NCBI RefSeq assembly: GCF_019396325.1
Contig: NZ_JAHKRO010000001.1
Span: forward strand, 62,001 to 126,000
Direction of reading: 5' to 3'
Length of the DNA stretch: 64,000 bases
Source of the DNA: Nonomuraea ceibae
Lineage (GTDB): Bacteria; Actinomycetota; Actinomycetes; Streptosporangiales; Streptosporangiaceae
Under the pieces are notes generated by a model that was not told where the DNA came from, ran no database searches, and saw nothing but the letters and a program-made list of their open reading frames with translations. The position numbers and the translations under genes were made by a program. Positions 53,839-61,130 of the stretch are shown here, piece after piece; positions within the stretch are counted from its first letter, which is position 1, and the number at the start of each line of letters is the position of its first letter.

Positions 53839-55059
53839 ATGCGAAAGATTCTGATCGTCGGCGCCGGGCAGTCTGGACTGCACCTGGCGCTCGGGCTGCT
53901 GAAGAACGGTTACGACGTCACCGTGGTCTCCAACCGGACCCCGGACGACATCCGCGACGGCCGGGTCATGTCGAGCCAGGCCATGTTCGGCACCACGCTG
54001 GGCCACGAGCGCGCGCTCGGCCTGGACCACTGGCCGCACTGCCCGCCCATCGACGGCATCCGGTTCGCCGTCGCGGGGCCCGACGGCGGCCAGGCGATCG
54101 GCTGGGCGGCCCGGCTGCGCGAGCCCGCCCGCAGCGTCGACCAGCGGGTCAAGATGCCCGCCTGGCTGGCCGAGGTGGAGGAGCTGGGCGGCCGGGTCGA
54201 GATCCGCGACGTGACGCCCGCCGACCTGGAGGCCTACGCCGCCACGCACGACCTGGTCCTGGTGGCCGCCGGCAAGGGCAAGATCGCTTCGCTGTTCGAG
54301 CGGGACGCCGCAAGGTCCCCCTACGACGCGCCGCAGCGGGCGCTCGCGCTCACCTACGTCACCGGCCTGACGCCCAGGCCGGAGCACTCGGCGGTGTGCT
54401 TCAACGTGATCCCGGGCGTGGGCGAGTACTTCGTCTTCCCCGCGCTGACCGTGGCCGGCCCGTGCGAGATCATGGTGTTCGAGGGCGTCCCGGGCGGCCC
54501 GATGGACTGCTGGGGCGAGGTGCGCACCCCCGCCGAGCACCTGGCCACGAGCCGGTCGATCCTGGAGACGTTCCTGCCGTGGGAGGCCGCCCGGTGCGAC
54601 GGGATCGAGCTGACCGACGCGATGGGCACGCTGACCGGCCGGTTCGCGCCGACCGTGCGGCGGCCGGTCGCGGTGCTGCCCACCGGCGCCCCGGTGCTGG
54701 GCGTCGCCGACGTGGTGGTGCTCAACGACCCCATCACCGGCCAGGGCGCGGGCAACGCGGCCCGGTGCGCCGCCGCCTACCTCCAGGCGATCCTGGAGCA
54801 CGGCGACCGGCCGTTCGACCAGGCGTGGATGGAGCGCACGTTCGAGCGGTTCTGGGAGCAGGCGCGGCACGTCACCGACTGGACCAACGCGCTGCTCGCC
54901 CCGCCCCCGCCGCACGTGCTGGAGATCCTCGGCGCGGCCGGGTCGCTGCCCGAGGTGGCCTCGCGCTTCGTCAACGGCTTCGACGACCCGACGGACTTCG
55001 CCGAGTGGTTCATGGACCCGGACAGCGCCCGGCGCTATCTGGCCGAGGTGTCGTCATGA
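53839..55059 (+). CDS. styA: StyA-type flavoprotein monooxygenase (oxygenase subunit)
   Basis: 406 residues. FAD motif ILIVGAGQSGLHLALGL, DLVLVAAGKGKIASLFE and NDPITGQGAGNAARCAAAYL place it with the two-component styrene/indole monooxygenase group. These enzymes epoxidise styrene or indole with FADH2 supplied by StyB. No styrene-degradation genes (isomerase, aldehyde dehydrogenase) follow, so a natural-product or indole role is as likely. Gene symbol refers to the family, not to proven styrene use. Confidence 0.83.
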   Translation: MRKILIVGAGQSGLHLALGLLKNGYDVTVVSNRTPDDIRDGRVMSSQAMFGTTLGHERALGLDHWPHCPPIDGIRFAVAGPDGGQAIGWAARLREPARSVDQRVKMPAWLAEVEELGGRVEIRDVTPADLEAYAATHDLVLVAAGKGKIASLFERDAARSPYDAPQRALALTYVTGLTPRPEHSAVCFNVIPGVGEYFVFPALTVAGPCEIMVFEGVPGGPMDCWGEVRTPAEHLATSRSILETFLPWEAARCDGIELTDAMGTLTGRFAPTVRRPVAVLPTGAPVLGVADVVVLNDPITGQGAGNAARCAAAYLQAILEHGDRPFDQAWMERTFERFWEQARHVTDWTNALLAPPPPHVLEILGAAGSLPEVASRFVNGFDDPTDFAEWFMDPDSARRYLAEVSS

Positions 55060-55547
55060 GGGCGCTGCGTGACGCGCTCGGCCGCTACGCCACCGGGGTG
55101 GCCGTGGTGACCACCGCCCTGCCCGGCGAGCGCGCCGGGCTCACGGTGAACTCCTTCGCCTCGGTGTCGCTGGACCCGGCCCTGGTGCTGTGGTGCCTGT
55201 CGAGCCGGGCGCCGAGCGCGCCCGCGTTCCTGCGGGCCGGCCGGTTCGGGGTGAACGTGCTGGCCGCCGGGCAGGAGGAGCTGTCGCGGCGGTTCAGCAG
55301 GCCGGCTCCGGACAAGTTCGACGGGGTGGCGACGCGGCTGACGCCCACGGGGCTGCCGGCGCTGGCGGGCGCGCTGGCGTTCTTCGCCTGTCGTACGGTG
55401 AGCGCGCAGGAGGCGGGCGACCATCTGGTGATGGTGGGGGAGATCGAGCACTTCGAGTGGCAGGAGGGCGACCCGCTGGTCTTCCACGCGGGCCGCTATC
55501 GGGAGCTGTGCGCCAGGGACGGCGCGCTGGCGCGGATCGGCGCCTGA
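55056..55547 (+). CDS. styB: StyB-type flavin reductase
   Basis: 163 residues. Flavin reductase-like split barrel: ALGRYATGVAVVTTALPGERAGLTVNSFASVSLDPALVLWCL and GDHLVMVGEIEHFEW. It supplies reduced FAD or FMN to StyA. ATG 55056 overlaps the styA stop (ATGA), so the two subunits are made together. Confidence 0.88.
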   Translation: MRALRDALGRYATGVAVVTTALPGERAGLTVNSFASVSLDPALVLWCLSSRAPSAPAFLRAGRFGVNVLAAGQEELSRRFSRPAPDKFDGVATRLTPTGLPALAGALAFFACRTVSAQEAGDHLVMVGEIEHFEWQEGDPLVFHAGRYRELCARDGALARIGA

Positions 55548-55551
55548 ACGG

Positions 55552-55734
55552 TCAGACGGCGCACAGCTCCGGCTCGACGGGGGAGGGGTCGTCGAGCCCG
55601 TGGAGCAGGATCGCGGCCAGCTCGCGGCGCTGGACGCTGGTGAGCGTCATGGGGAGCACGATCGGCATCAGCTCGATCGCCCCGGCGGGCAGCTCCCGGA
55701 CATGGCAGGGCAGGAGGGAGAAGGTGTGAACCAC
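55552..55734 (-). CDS. very small unknown ORF, weakly supported
   Basis: 60 residues (ELMPIVLPMTLTSVQRRELAAILLHGLDD). It fills the gap between styB and the MarR gene and has a regular helix, but the GTG start has no clear ribosome-binding site and no family is recognised. Confidence 0.35.
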   Translation of the reverse strand: MVHTFSLLPCHVRELPAGAIELMPIVLPMTLTSVQRRELAAILLHGLDDPSPVEPELCAV

Positions 55735-55765
55735 CCGCTCACTATCGCAGGCCCCACCGACAAGA

Positions 55766-56230
55766 TCAGCCCGTTTTACCGGCCTCTGACGACAGGCGCT
55801 CGTGGAAGGGGCGGCGCCTGAGCGCGTCGGCGGCGGCCTGGAGGACGTCGGTGAGCGGCATGGGCAGCTCGGCGTCCAGGGCGCGTACGGCGCGCTCGGT
55901 GGCGGCCCACTCGGCCTCGATGGCGGGCAGCGCCCGGCGGGTCTGGTCGGTCAGGTGGACGATGCGGCGGCGGGCGTCGCTCCCCTTGGCGAGGGTGACC
56001 CAGCCGGCGCGGCGCATCTGCTCGACGGTCTGGCTGGCGGCGGAGTGGGTGACGCCGGTGGCCTCGGCGAGGTCGCGGATCGCCATCGGCCCGGCGGCTG
56101 CCAGGGCGCGGACGGCGGGGGAGAAGCGCGGCCGATATCCCTCCAGGCCCTGCTCGGCGTAGGTGGCGGCGATGGCGGAGTCCATCAGGTCGTGAAGGTG
56201 GCGCAGCAGCGTGCCGAGGCTCGCGGTCAT
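55766..56230 (-). CDS. MarR-family transcriptional regulator
   Basis: 154 residues. Winged helix MAIRDLAEATGVTHSAASQTVEQMRRAGWVTLAKGSDARRRIVHLT with the DxRRR wing. It is divergent from the prolyl aminopeptidase gene with a perfect palindrome in the shared region, which it probably binds. Effector unknown. Confidence 0.88.
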   Translation of the reverse strand: MTASLGTLLRHLHDLMDSAIAATYAEQGLEGYRPRFSPAVRALAAAGPMAIRDLAEATGVTHSAASQTVEQMRRAGWVTLAKGSDARRRIVHLTDQTRRALPAIEAEWAATERAVRALDAELPMPLTDVLQAAADALRRRPFHERLSSEAGKTG

Positions 56231-56240
56231 GGGGTTAATA

Positions 56241-56254
56241 TAACAGCGCTGTTA
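56241..56254. promoter_or_regulatory. 14-bp perfect palindromic operator between marR and pip
   Basis: TAACAGCGCTGTTA overlaps an AT-rich stretch (TTAATATAACA) that may contain both -10 regions. Typical size and position for a MarR dimer site. Confidence 0.7.
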
Positions 56255-56284
56255 GATCTGAGCCCCATCGGGAGGAGCGCGACC

Positions 56285-57232
56285 ATGTATCCGCGAATTG
56301 ACCCGTACGACCAGGGAATGCTCGACGTGGGCGACGGCAACCTCGTCCACTGGGAGGTGAGCGGCAACCCCGACGGCAAGCCCGCCGTCATCGTGCACGG
56401 CGGGCCGGGGTCCGGGGCCGGGCCGCGCTGGCGTGAATACTTCGACCCGGAGCGCTATCGGCTGGTCCTGTTCGACCAGCGCGGGTGCGGGCGCAGCACG
56501 CCCGACGCCGCCGACCCTGACACCGACCTGTCCGTCAACACGACCGACCACCTGCTGGCCGACATGGAGCTGCTGCGCGAGCACCTGGGCATCGACCGCT
56601 GGCAGCTCTTCGGCGGCTCCTGGGGCACCACGCTGGGCCTGGCCTACGCCGTGCGCCACCCGGACCGGGTCACCGAGGTGATCATGTCGGGGGTCGCCAC
56701 CACGCGCAGGCACGAGGTCGACTGGATCACCAGGGGCGTCGGGCGCTACTTCCCCGAGGAGTGGGAACGCTTCCGCGACGGCGTGCCGGAGAAGGACCGC
56801 GACGGCGACCTCGCCGACGCCTACGCGCGCCTGCTCGCCGACCCCGACCCGGCCGTGCGCGATCGTGCGGCCCGCGAGTGGTGCCGCTGGGAGGACTCCC
56901 ACGTACGGGTGAACGCCGACCACAAGCCCGATCCGACGTTCGAGGACCCGGTGTTCCGGATGCGGTTCGTCCGGCTGGTGACCCACTACTGGCGCAACGC
57001 CGCCTGGCTGCCCGACGACGAGATCATCACCGGCGTCGAGCGCCTGGGGCACGTGCCCGGGGTCCTGGTGCACGGCCGGCTCGACATCAGCACGCCCCTC
57101 CAGACGGCCTGGGACCTGTCGCGGGCGTGGCCGGGCTGCGAGCTGATCGTGGTCGAGGGCGCGGGGCACTCCAACGCCTACGCGGGCGTCAGGGAGGCCC
57201 TGCTGGCCGCCACCGACCGGTTCGCCCGTTAA
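56285..57232 (+). CDS. pip: prolyl aminopeptidase
   Basis: 315 residues, alpha/beta-hydrolase. VHGGPGSGAG (oxyanion region), DQRGCGRSTPDAA, and the nucleophile elbow GGSWGTTLGLAYA (Ser); GRLDIS holds the Asp and GAGHSN the His. It removes N-terminal proline from peptides in the cytoplasm. Ribosome-binding site GGGAGGAG upstream of ATG 56285. Probably controlled by the divergent MarR. Confidence 0.93.
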   Translation: MYPRIDPYDQGMLDVGDGNLVHWEVSGNPDGKPAVIVHGGPGSGAGPRWREYFDPERYRLVLFDQRGCGRSTPDAADPDTDLSVNTTDHLLADMELLREHLGIDRWQLFGGSWGTTLGLAYAVRHPDRVTEVIMSGVATTRRHEVDWITRGVGRYFPEEWERFRDGVPEKDRDGDLADAYARLLADPDPAVRDRAAREWCRWEDSHVRVNADHKPDPTFEDPVFRMRFVRLVTHYWRNAAWLPDDEIITGVERLGHVPGVLVHGRLDISTPLQTAWDLSRAWPGCELIVVEGAGHSNAYAGVREALLAATDRFAR

Positions 57233-57468
57233 CGGTCGTCGTCCTCGTCGACCAGGGTGTCGAGGGCGCGGGTGACGGCGTCGCCCAGCGGCCGGAACGC
57301 CTCGGTAAGGGCCTCGGCCAGCGGCGCGAAGATCTCGGTGACCTCGCGCAGGAGGTCGTCGCCCTTGTTCTCGGGAGGCGCCCAGCGCATCGCGTCGGCG
57401 CTCAGCGTCTCCCACTCGTCGACGACGCCGTCGATGGCGTCGAGCACGTGGTCGGGATCTCTCGGCAT
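57229..57468 (-). CDS. small acidic protein of unknown function
   Basis: 79 residues, helical and acidic, ending VTRALDTLVDEDDDR. GGAGAAC lies upstream of ATG 57468. The stop overlaps the pip stop by 4 nt on the other strand. No recognised family. Confidence 0.6.
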   Translation of the reverse strand: MPRDPDHVLDAIDGVVDEWETLSADAMRWAPPENKGDDLLREVTEIFAPLAEALTEAFRPLGDAVTRALDTLVDEDDDR

Positions 57469-57512
57469 GACGTTCTCCAAGAGAAGGAAACTGGTCCTCC
57501 CACGGTAACCCG

Positions 57513-58022
57513 CTAGCCGGGGATCGACACCCCGACCCCGCCCCGGGTCTGCCCGCCGTATCGGGCCCGGTCGGCGGCCAGGTCCAGCGGCCGGATGCTG
57601 GACCGGGCCGCGAGCAGGGCCTCGTCGACGAACGCGGCGGGCACCAGCCAGGAGACCTCGAACTCCAGGCCGTCGGGGTCGCGTGCGTACAGGGCCTTGG
57701 TGGTGGCGTGGTCGGAGGCGCCGACGAGCGCGCCGAGCTCGCTCAGCCTGGCGGAGATGCGCTCCAGCTCGTCGAGCGTGTCGACCTCCCACGCCAGGTG
57801 GTAGAGGCCGACGGCGGTGCGTCCGGCGGGTGACGGGCCGGCGTCCTGGCCGATCTGGAACAGGCCGAGGTCGTGGTCGTTGGTCGAGCCGGGCGCCTGG
57901 AGGAAGGCCGCGCCCGGCATGCCCATGACGACCTCGAAGCCGAGCGCCTCGCGGTAGAAGGCGACGCTGCGCTCGACGTCCCGGACGTACAGGACGGCGT
58001 GGTTGAGTCGCTGGACAGGCAT
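57513..58022 (-). CDS. VOC-superfamily dioxygenase-like protein
   Basis: 169 residues. LNHAVLYVRDVERSVAFYREALGF, GLYHLAWEVDTLDELERI and ARDPDGLEFEVSWLVP are the VOC blocks of the extradiol-dioxygenase-like branch, and His in LNHAVLY and His in YHLAW with the Glu in FEVSW are candidate metal ligands. The C-terminal 40 residues are an extension. Substrate unknown. Confidence 0.87.
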   Translation of the reverse strand: MPVQRLNHAVLYVRDVERSVAFYREALGFEVVMGMPGAAFLQAPGSTNDHDLGLFQIGQDAGPSPAGRTAVGLYHLAWEVDTLDELERISARLSELGALVGASDHATTKALYARDPDGLEFEVSWLVPAAFVDEALLAARSSIRPLDLAADRARYGGQTRGGVGVSIPG

Positions 58023-58148
58023 GACGGGCCCCTTTCGTTTTGTTCAAATTTATATGAGGCGTCAACTAAGCCGACGCGAGAGCCGGAGCGCGAAAACTGT
58101 CGCCGGCACCCCGTAAGGTCTACGGCGGTAGCCGAGTGAGGAGACGGG

Positions 58149-58337
58149 ATGCGTGAGACGGAAGAGGCGCTGTTCAGGGTGGTCCACTCGATCGCGGGGC
58201 GGCTGGCCGGCCAGCCCGTGCCCGTGGTGATGGACGCGCTGGCCCGGCAGCTCCCTCCGGCCCCCGGCATCAACCTGGCGGAGATCCGGCGCATCGCCGA
58301 GGAGATCAGCGTCGGCCGCGACCCGTCAGGCCTCTGA
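58149..58337 (+). CDS. small unknown protein
   Basis: 62 residues, helical (EEALFRVVHSIAGRLAG, NLAEIRRIAEEIS). A GAGGAGAC ribosome-binding site precedes the ATG. Convergent with the saccharopine-dehydrogenase-like gene, overlapping by 12 nt. Confidence 0.6.
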   Translation: MRETEEALFRVVHSIAGRLAGQPVPVVMDALARQLPPAPGINLAEIRRIAEEISVGRDPSGL

Positions 58338-59555
58338 CGGCACCTGCTCCCGCATCCGCCACGGCGACCCGTACTCCTCCAGCAGGTCCAGGAACGGGCG
58401 GGCCGGAAACGCCTCGGGGCCGAGCACGCCGGTGCCCTTCCACGCGCCGGTGGCCAGCAGCTCCAGCGCGACGACCGGGTTGACGGCGGTCTGCCACACG
58501 ACCGCCTGGGAGCCGTACTCGCTCATCGACCACTGGTTGTCGACCACGTGATAGAGGTAGACCTCGCGCGGTGACCCGCCGCTGACGCCCTTCACCCAGG
58601 TGCCGGCGCAGGTCTTGCCGCGCATCCTGGCGCCCAGCCCGGCGGGGTCGGGCAGCACGGCGGCCAGCAGGTCGCGCGGCGAGACGCGGGCCGGGCCCTC
58701 CTCGGTCGGCACGGTCACCGGGTCGGTGCGGTCGAGGCCGAGCGCGCGCAGGGTCTTGAGCTTGGCGATGAAGTCCTCGCCGAGCCCGTACTTGAAGGTG
58801 ACCCGGCCGGCGTCGACCCAGCGGGGCACCAGCAGCACCTCCTCGTGCTCGACGTTCACGCACTCCACCGGGCCGATGCCCTCGGGGAAGTCGAAGACCT
58901 CCGGCTCGCTGAACGGCTCGGTGGTGTACCAGCCGCGGTCCTGCTCGTAGATGAGCGGCGGGTTGAGGCACTCCTCGATCGTCGTCCAGATGGAGAACGA
59001 CGGCGCGAACTCGTAGCCGTCCACGGTCAGGTTGGCGCCGTCGCGGATGCCGATCTCCTCGATCTCGTCGAAGAGCTCGTCGGCGGCGTAGCGGGCGAAG
59101 ACGTCGGCGAGGCCCGGCTCGACGCCCATCCCGACGAGCGCGAGCCGCCCGGCGTCCGTCCACGCGCCGGCGCGGGCGAACTGCTCGTCGCCGAGCTTGA
59201 CCCCGGCCTTCTCGTACGGCCGCTCGGGGTGCGGCCTGGACATGGACATGGCCATGTCCAGATAGTCGGCCCCGGCCGCGAGCGCCGCCTCGAACAGCGG
59301 CATCACGAAGCGCGGGTCGGTGGCGTTGAGCAGCACGTCGCAACGGTGCTCGCGGAGCAGGTCGGTGACCGCGGCCTGGTCGGATGCGTCGGCGCGCACG
59401 GCGGTGAAGCGGCGCGGGTCCAGCGGCGCCACGGCCGCCTCGGCACGGGACAGGTCGTAGTCAGCGACCACCATATGGTCGAAGAACGAGCGGCGGGTGG
59501 CGATGCGGGTGACGGCGGTGCCCACACCGCCGGCGCCCATGAGCAGAACACGCAT
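58326..59555 (-). CDS. saccharopine dehydrogenase-family protein
   Basis: 409 residues. NAD(P) motif MGAGGVGTAVTRIA, then VVADYDLSRAEAA, LNATDPRF and DYLDMAMS; the C-terminal half has GMGVEPGLADVFARYAADEL, LPDPAGL and VVDNQWSMSEYGSQAVVWQTAV. Members act in lysine or polyamine metabolism (saccharopine or carboxynorspermidine type). Divergent from a TetR gene, which is probably its regulator. Confidence 0.86.
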   Translation of the reverse strand: MRVLLMGAGGVGTAVTRIATRRSFFDHMVVADYDLSRAEAAVAPLDPRRFTAVRADASDQAAVTDLLREHRCDVLLNATDPRFVMPLFEAALAAGADYLDMAMSMSRPHPERPYEKAGVKLGDEQFARAGAWTDAGRLALVGMGVEPGLADVFARYAADELFDEIEEIGIRDGANLTVDGYEFAPSFSIWTTIEECLNPPLIYEQDRGWYTTEPFSEPEVFDFPEGIGPVECVNVEHEEVLLVPRWVDAGRVTFKYGLGEDFIAKLKTLRALGLDRTDPVTVPTEEGPARVSPRDLLAAVLPDPAGLGARMRGKTCAGTWVKGVSGGSPREVYLYHVVDNQWSMSEYGSQAVVWQTAVNPVVALELLATGAWKGTGVLGPEAFPARPFLDLLEEYGSPWRMREQVPSEA

Positions 59556-59636
59556 GACAACTCTCCCCAAATCGGTGTTCTCCCAGGAAAGGCCAGTAGG
59601 CTCGTCAACGTCAATGGTGTTGGCATAAGGGGTGAC

Positions 59637-60338
59637 ATGGCCAAGCGAGTGGTTCCCGACGCGGCACGCCAGCGGCGCCGCCGCACCAAGGAAGGTCAGG
59701 TGCTCACCCACGACCTCATCGTGGAGACCGCCCTGCGCATGCTGCGCGAGCACGGCGCCGCCGGGCTCACCGCCCGCCGCCTCGGCCTGGCCCTGGGCGC
59801 CGACGCGAGCACGATCTACCGCTACTTCCGCGGCATGGACGACCTCACGCTGGCCATCGCCGACGAGCTGTTCGCGCACGCCCTGACCGGCTGGCGGGCC
59901 ACCGGCGAGTGGCGTGCCGACCTGCGCAGTCTCGGCCTCAGCATCTACGACGCCTACCTGGCCCACCCGCAGGCGGCGGTGCTGACGGCCAGCCGGGTGG
60001 CGGGCCGGCCGCACGAGGTGGCGGTGGACGAGACGATCCTGGCGATCCTGCGCACGGCGGGCTTCCCCGACCCCGACGCGGTCCGGATCTACCACGCCTT
60101 CATCGACCAGGCGCTCGGCTTCGCCGTCCTGGACGCGGCCACGCTCGCCCTGCCCCCGGCCACGCGGGCGGCCGACGAGCAGGTCTGGCAGGCCACCTAC
60201 GCCCGCCTGCCCGCCGCCACGCACCCGCACATCGCCGCCACGGCCCACCTGCTGGTGGCCAACATGAACGACAGCGCCTACCCGGCCGCCCTGGACCTGC
60301 TCCTGGCCAGTGCCACGGCGCAACTGGCCGCCCTCTAG
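59637..60338 (+). CDS. TetR-family transcriptional regulator
   Basis: 233 residues. HTH region LIVETALRMLREHGAAGLTARRLGLALGADASTIYRYFRGMDDL and a C-terminal ligand domain similar to the TetR_C group. Likely represses the divergent saccharopine dehydrogenase-like gene. ATG 59637 is the start. Confidence 0.88.
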   Translation: MAKRVVPDAARQRRRRTKEGQVLTHDLIVETALRMLREHGAAGLTARRLGLALGADASTIYRYFRGMDDLTLAIADELFAHALTGWRATGEWRADLRSLGLSIYDAYLAHPQAAVLTASRVAGRPHEVAVDETILAILRTAGFPDPDAVRIYHAFIDQALGFAVLDAATLALPPATRAADEQVWQATYARLPAATHPHIAATAHLLVANMNDSAYPAALDLLLASATAQLAAL

Positions 60339-60408
60339 GGGGCGCCTCAGGGACGGGTAGGGGGGAGGCCCGGATGCGCCGGGGCCCCTCCGGGCGAAGG
60401 ATGGCCCC

Positions 60409-61074
60409 ATGTCCGCAGTCAAGAAGGCCTATCCGCTCATCGCGTGCGCCGCGATCGTGTTCGCGGTGTCCGGGGTGGTCGTGGGGCAGTTCGGCCCCGA
60501 CCCGTACCTGGACCCGCTGAACGTGACCGTCAGCGAGTACGCCGTGGCCGACCGCGGGGGCGTCACGGAGGTCGCGATGGCGGTCATGGCCCTGGGGTCG
60601 CTGGCGCTGCTGGCGGGGCTGCGGGCGGCGGGGGCGCCGGTCAGGGGGATGCCGGAGCGGCTGATGTTGGTGTGGTCGGGGGCGCTGTTCGTCGCGGCCG
60701 TCATCCCGACCACGCCGCTCGGCGCGGACCTGGACGTGGCCGCGCAGGTTCACCGGTACGTGTCGGTGGCGGCGTTCGTGGCGCTGCCCGCGGCGGGGGC
60801 GCTGCTGGTGCCGAGGCTGGCCGCCGACCCGGCGTGGAAGCCGGTGGCCAGGACGGTGGAGTGGCTGGCGCTGGCGGGCGGGCTGGGGCTGCTGGCGATC
60901 ACGTACGTGGCCCTGCCGGGGGAGCGGGTGATGATCGGGCTGGTCGAGCGGGTGCTGCTGGGGGCGGAGGTGGCCCTGCTTGCGGTGCTGGCCGCCTGGC
61001 TGGTACGAGTGGTGTGGATGGGGAAGGCGGTGAATTTCCCGACATGTCACAGATTTATCGCTAGTCGATCTTAA
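60409..61074 (+). CDS. DUF998 membrane protein
   Basis: 221 residues, six membrane segments. Opens with YPLIACAAIVFAVSGVVVGQFGPDPYLDPLNVTVSEYAV, the DUF998 start, with AVIPTTPLGADLDVAAQVHRYVS in the middle. Function not established. Followed by the conservon kinase gene in the same direction after 56 nt. Confidence 0.85.
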   Translation: MSAVKKAYPLIACAAIVFAVSGVVVGQFGPDPYLDPLNVTVSEYAVADRGGVTEVAMAVMALGSLALLAGLRAAGAPVRGMPERLMLVWSGALFVAAVIPTTPLGADLDVAAQVHRYVSVAAFVALPAAGALLVPRLAADPAWKPVARTVEWLALAGGLGLLAITYVALPGERVMIGLVERVLLGAEVALLAVLAAWLVRVVWMGKAVNFPTCHRFIASRS

Positions 61075-61130
61075 AACCGTGTCTTTCGGTGATATTGTCT
61101 CCCGCGATCTTCTATCCGGGAGCGGGTGTC

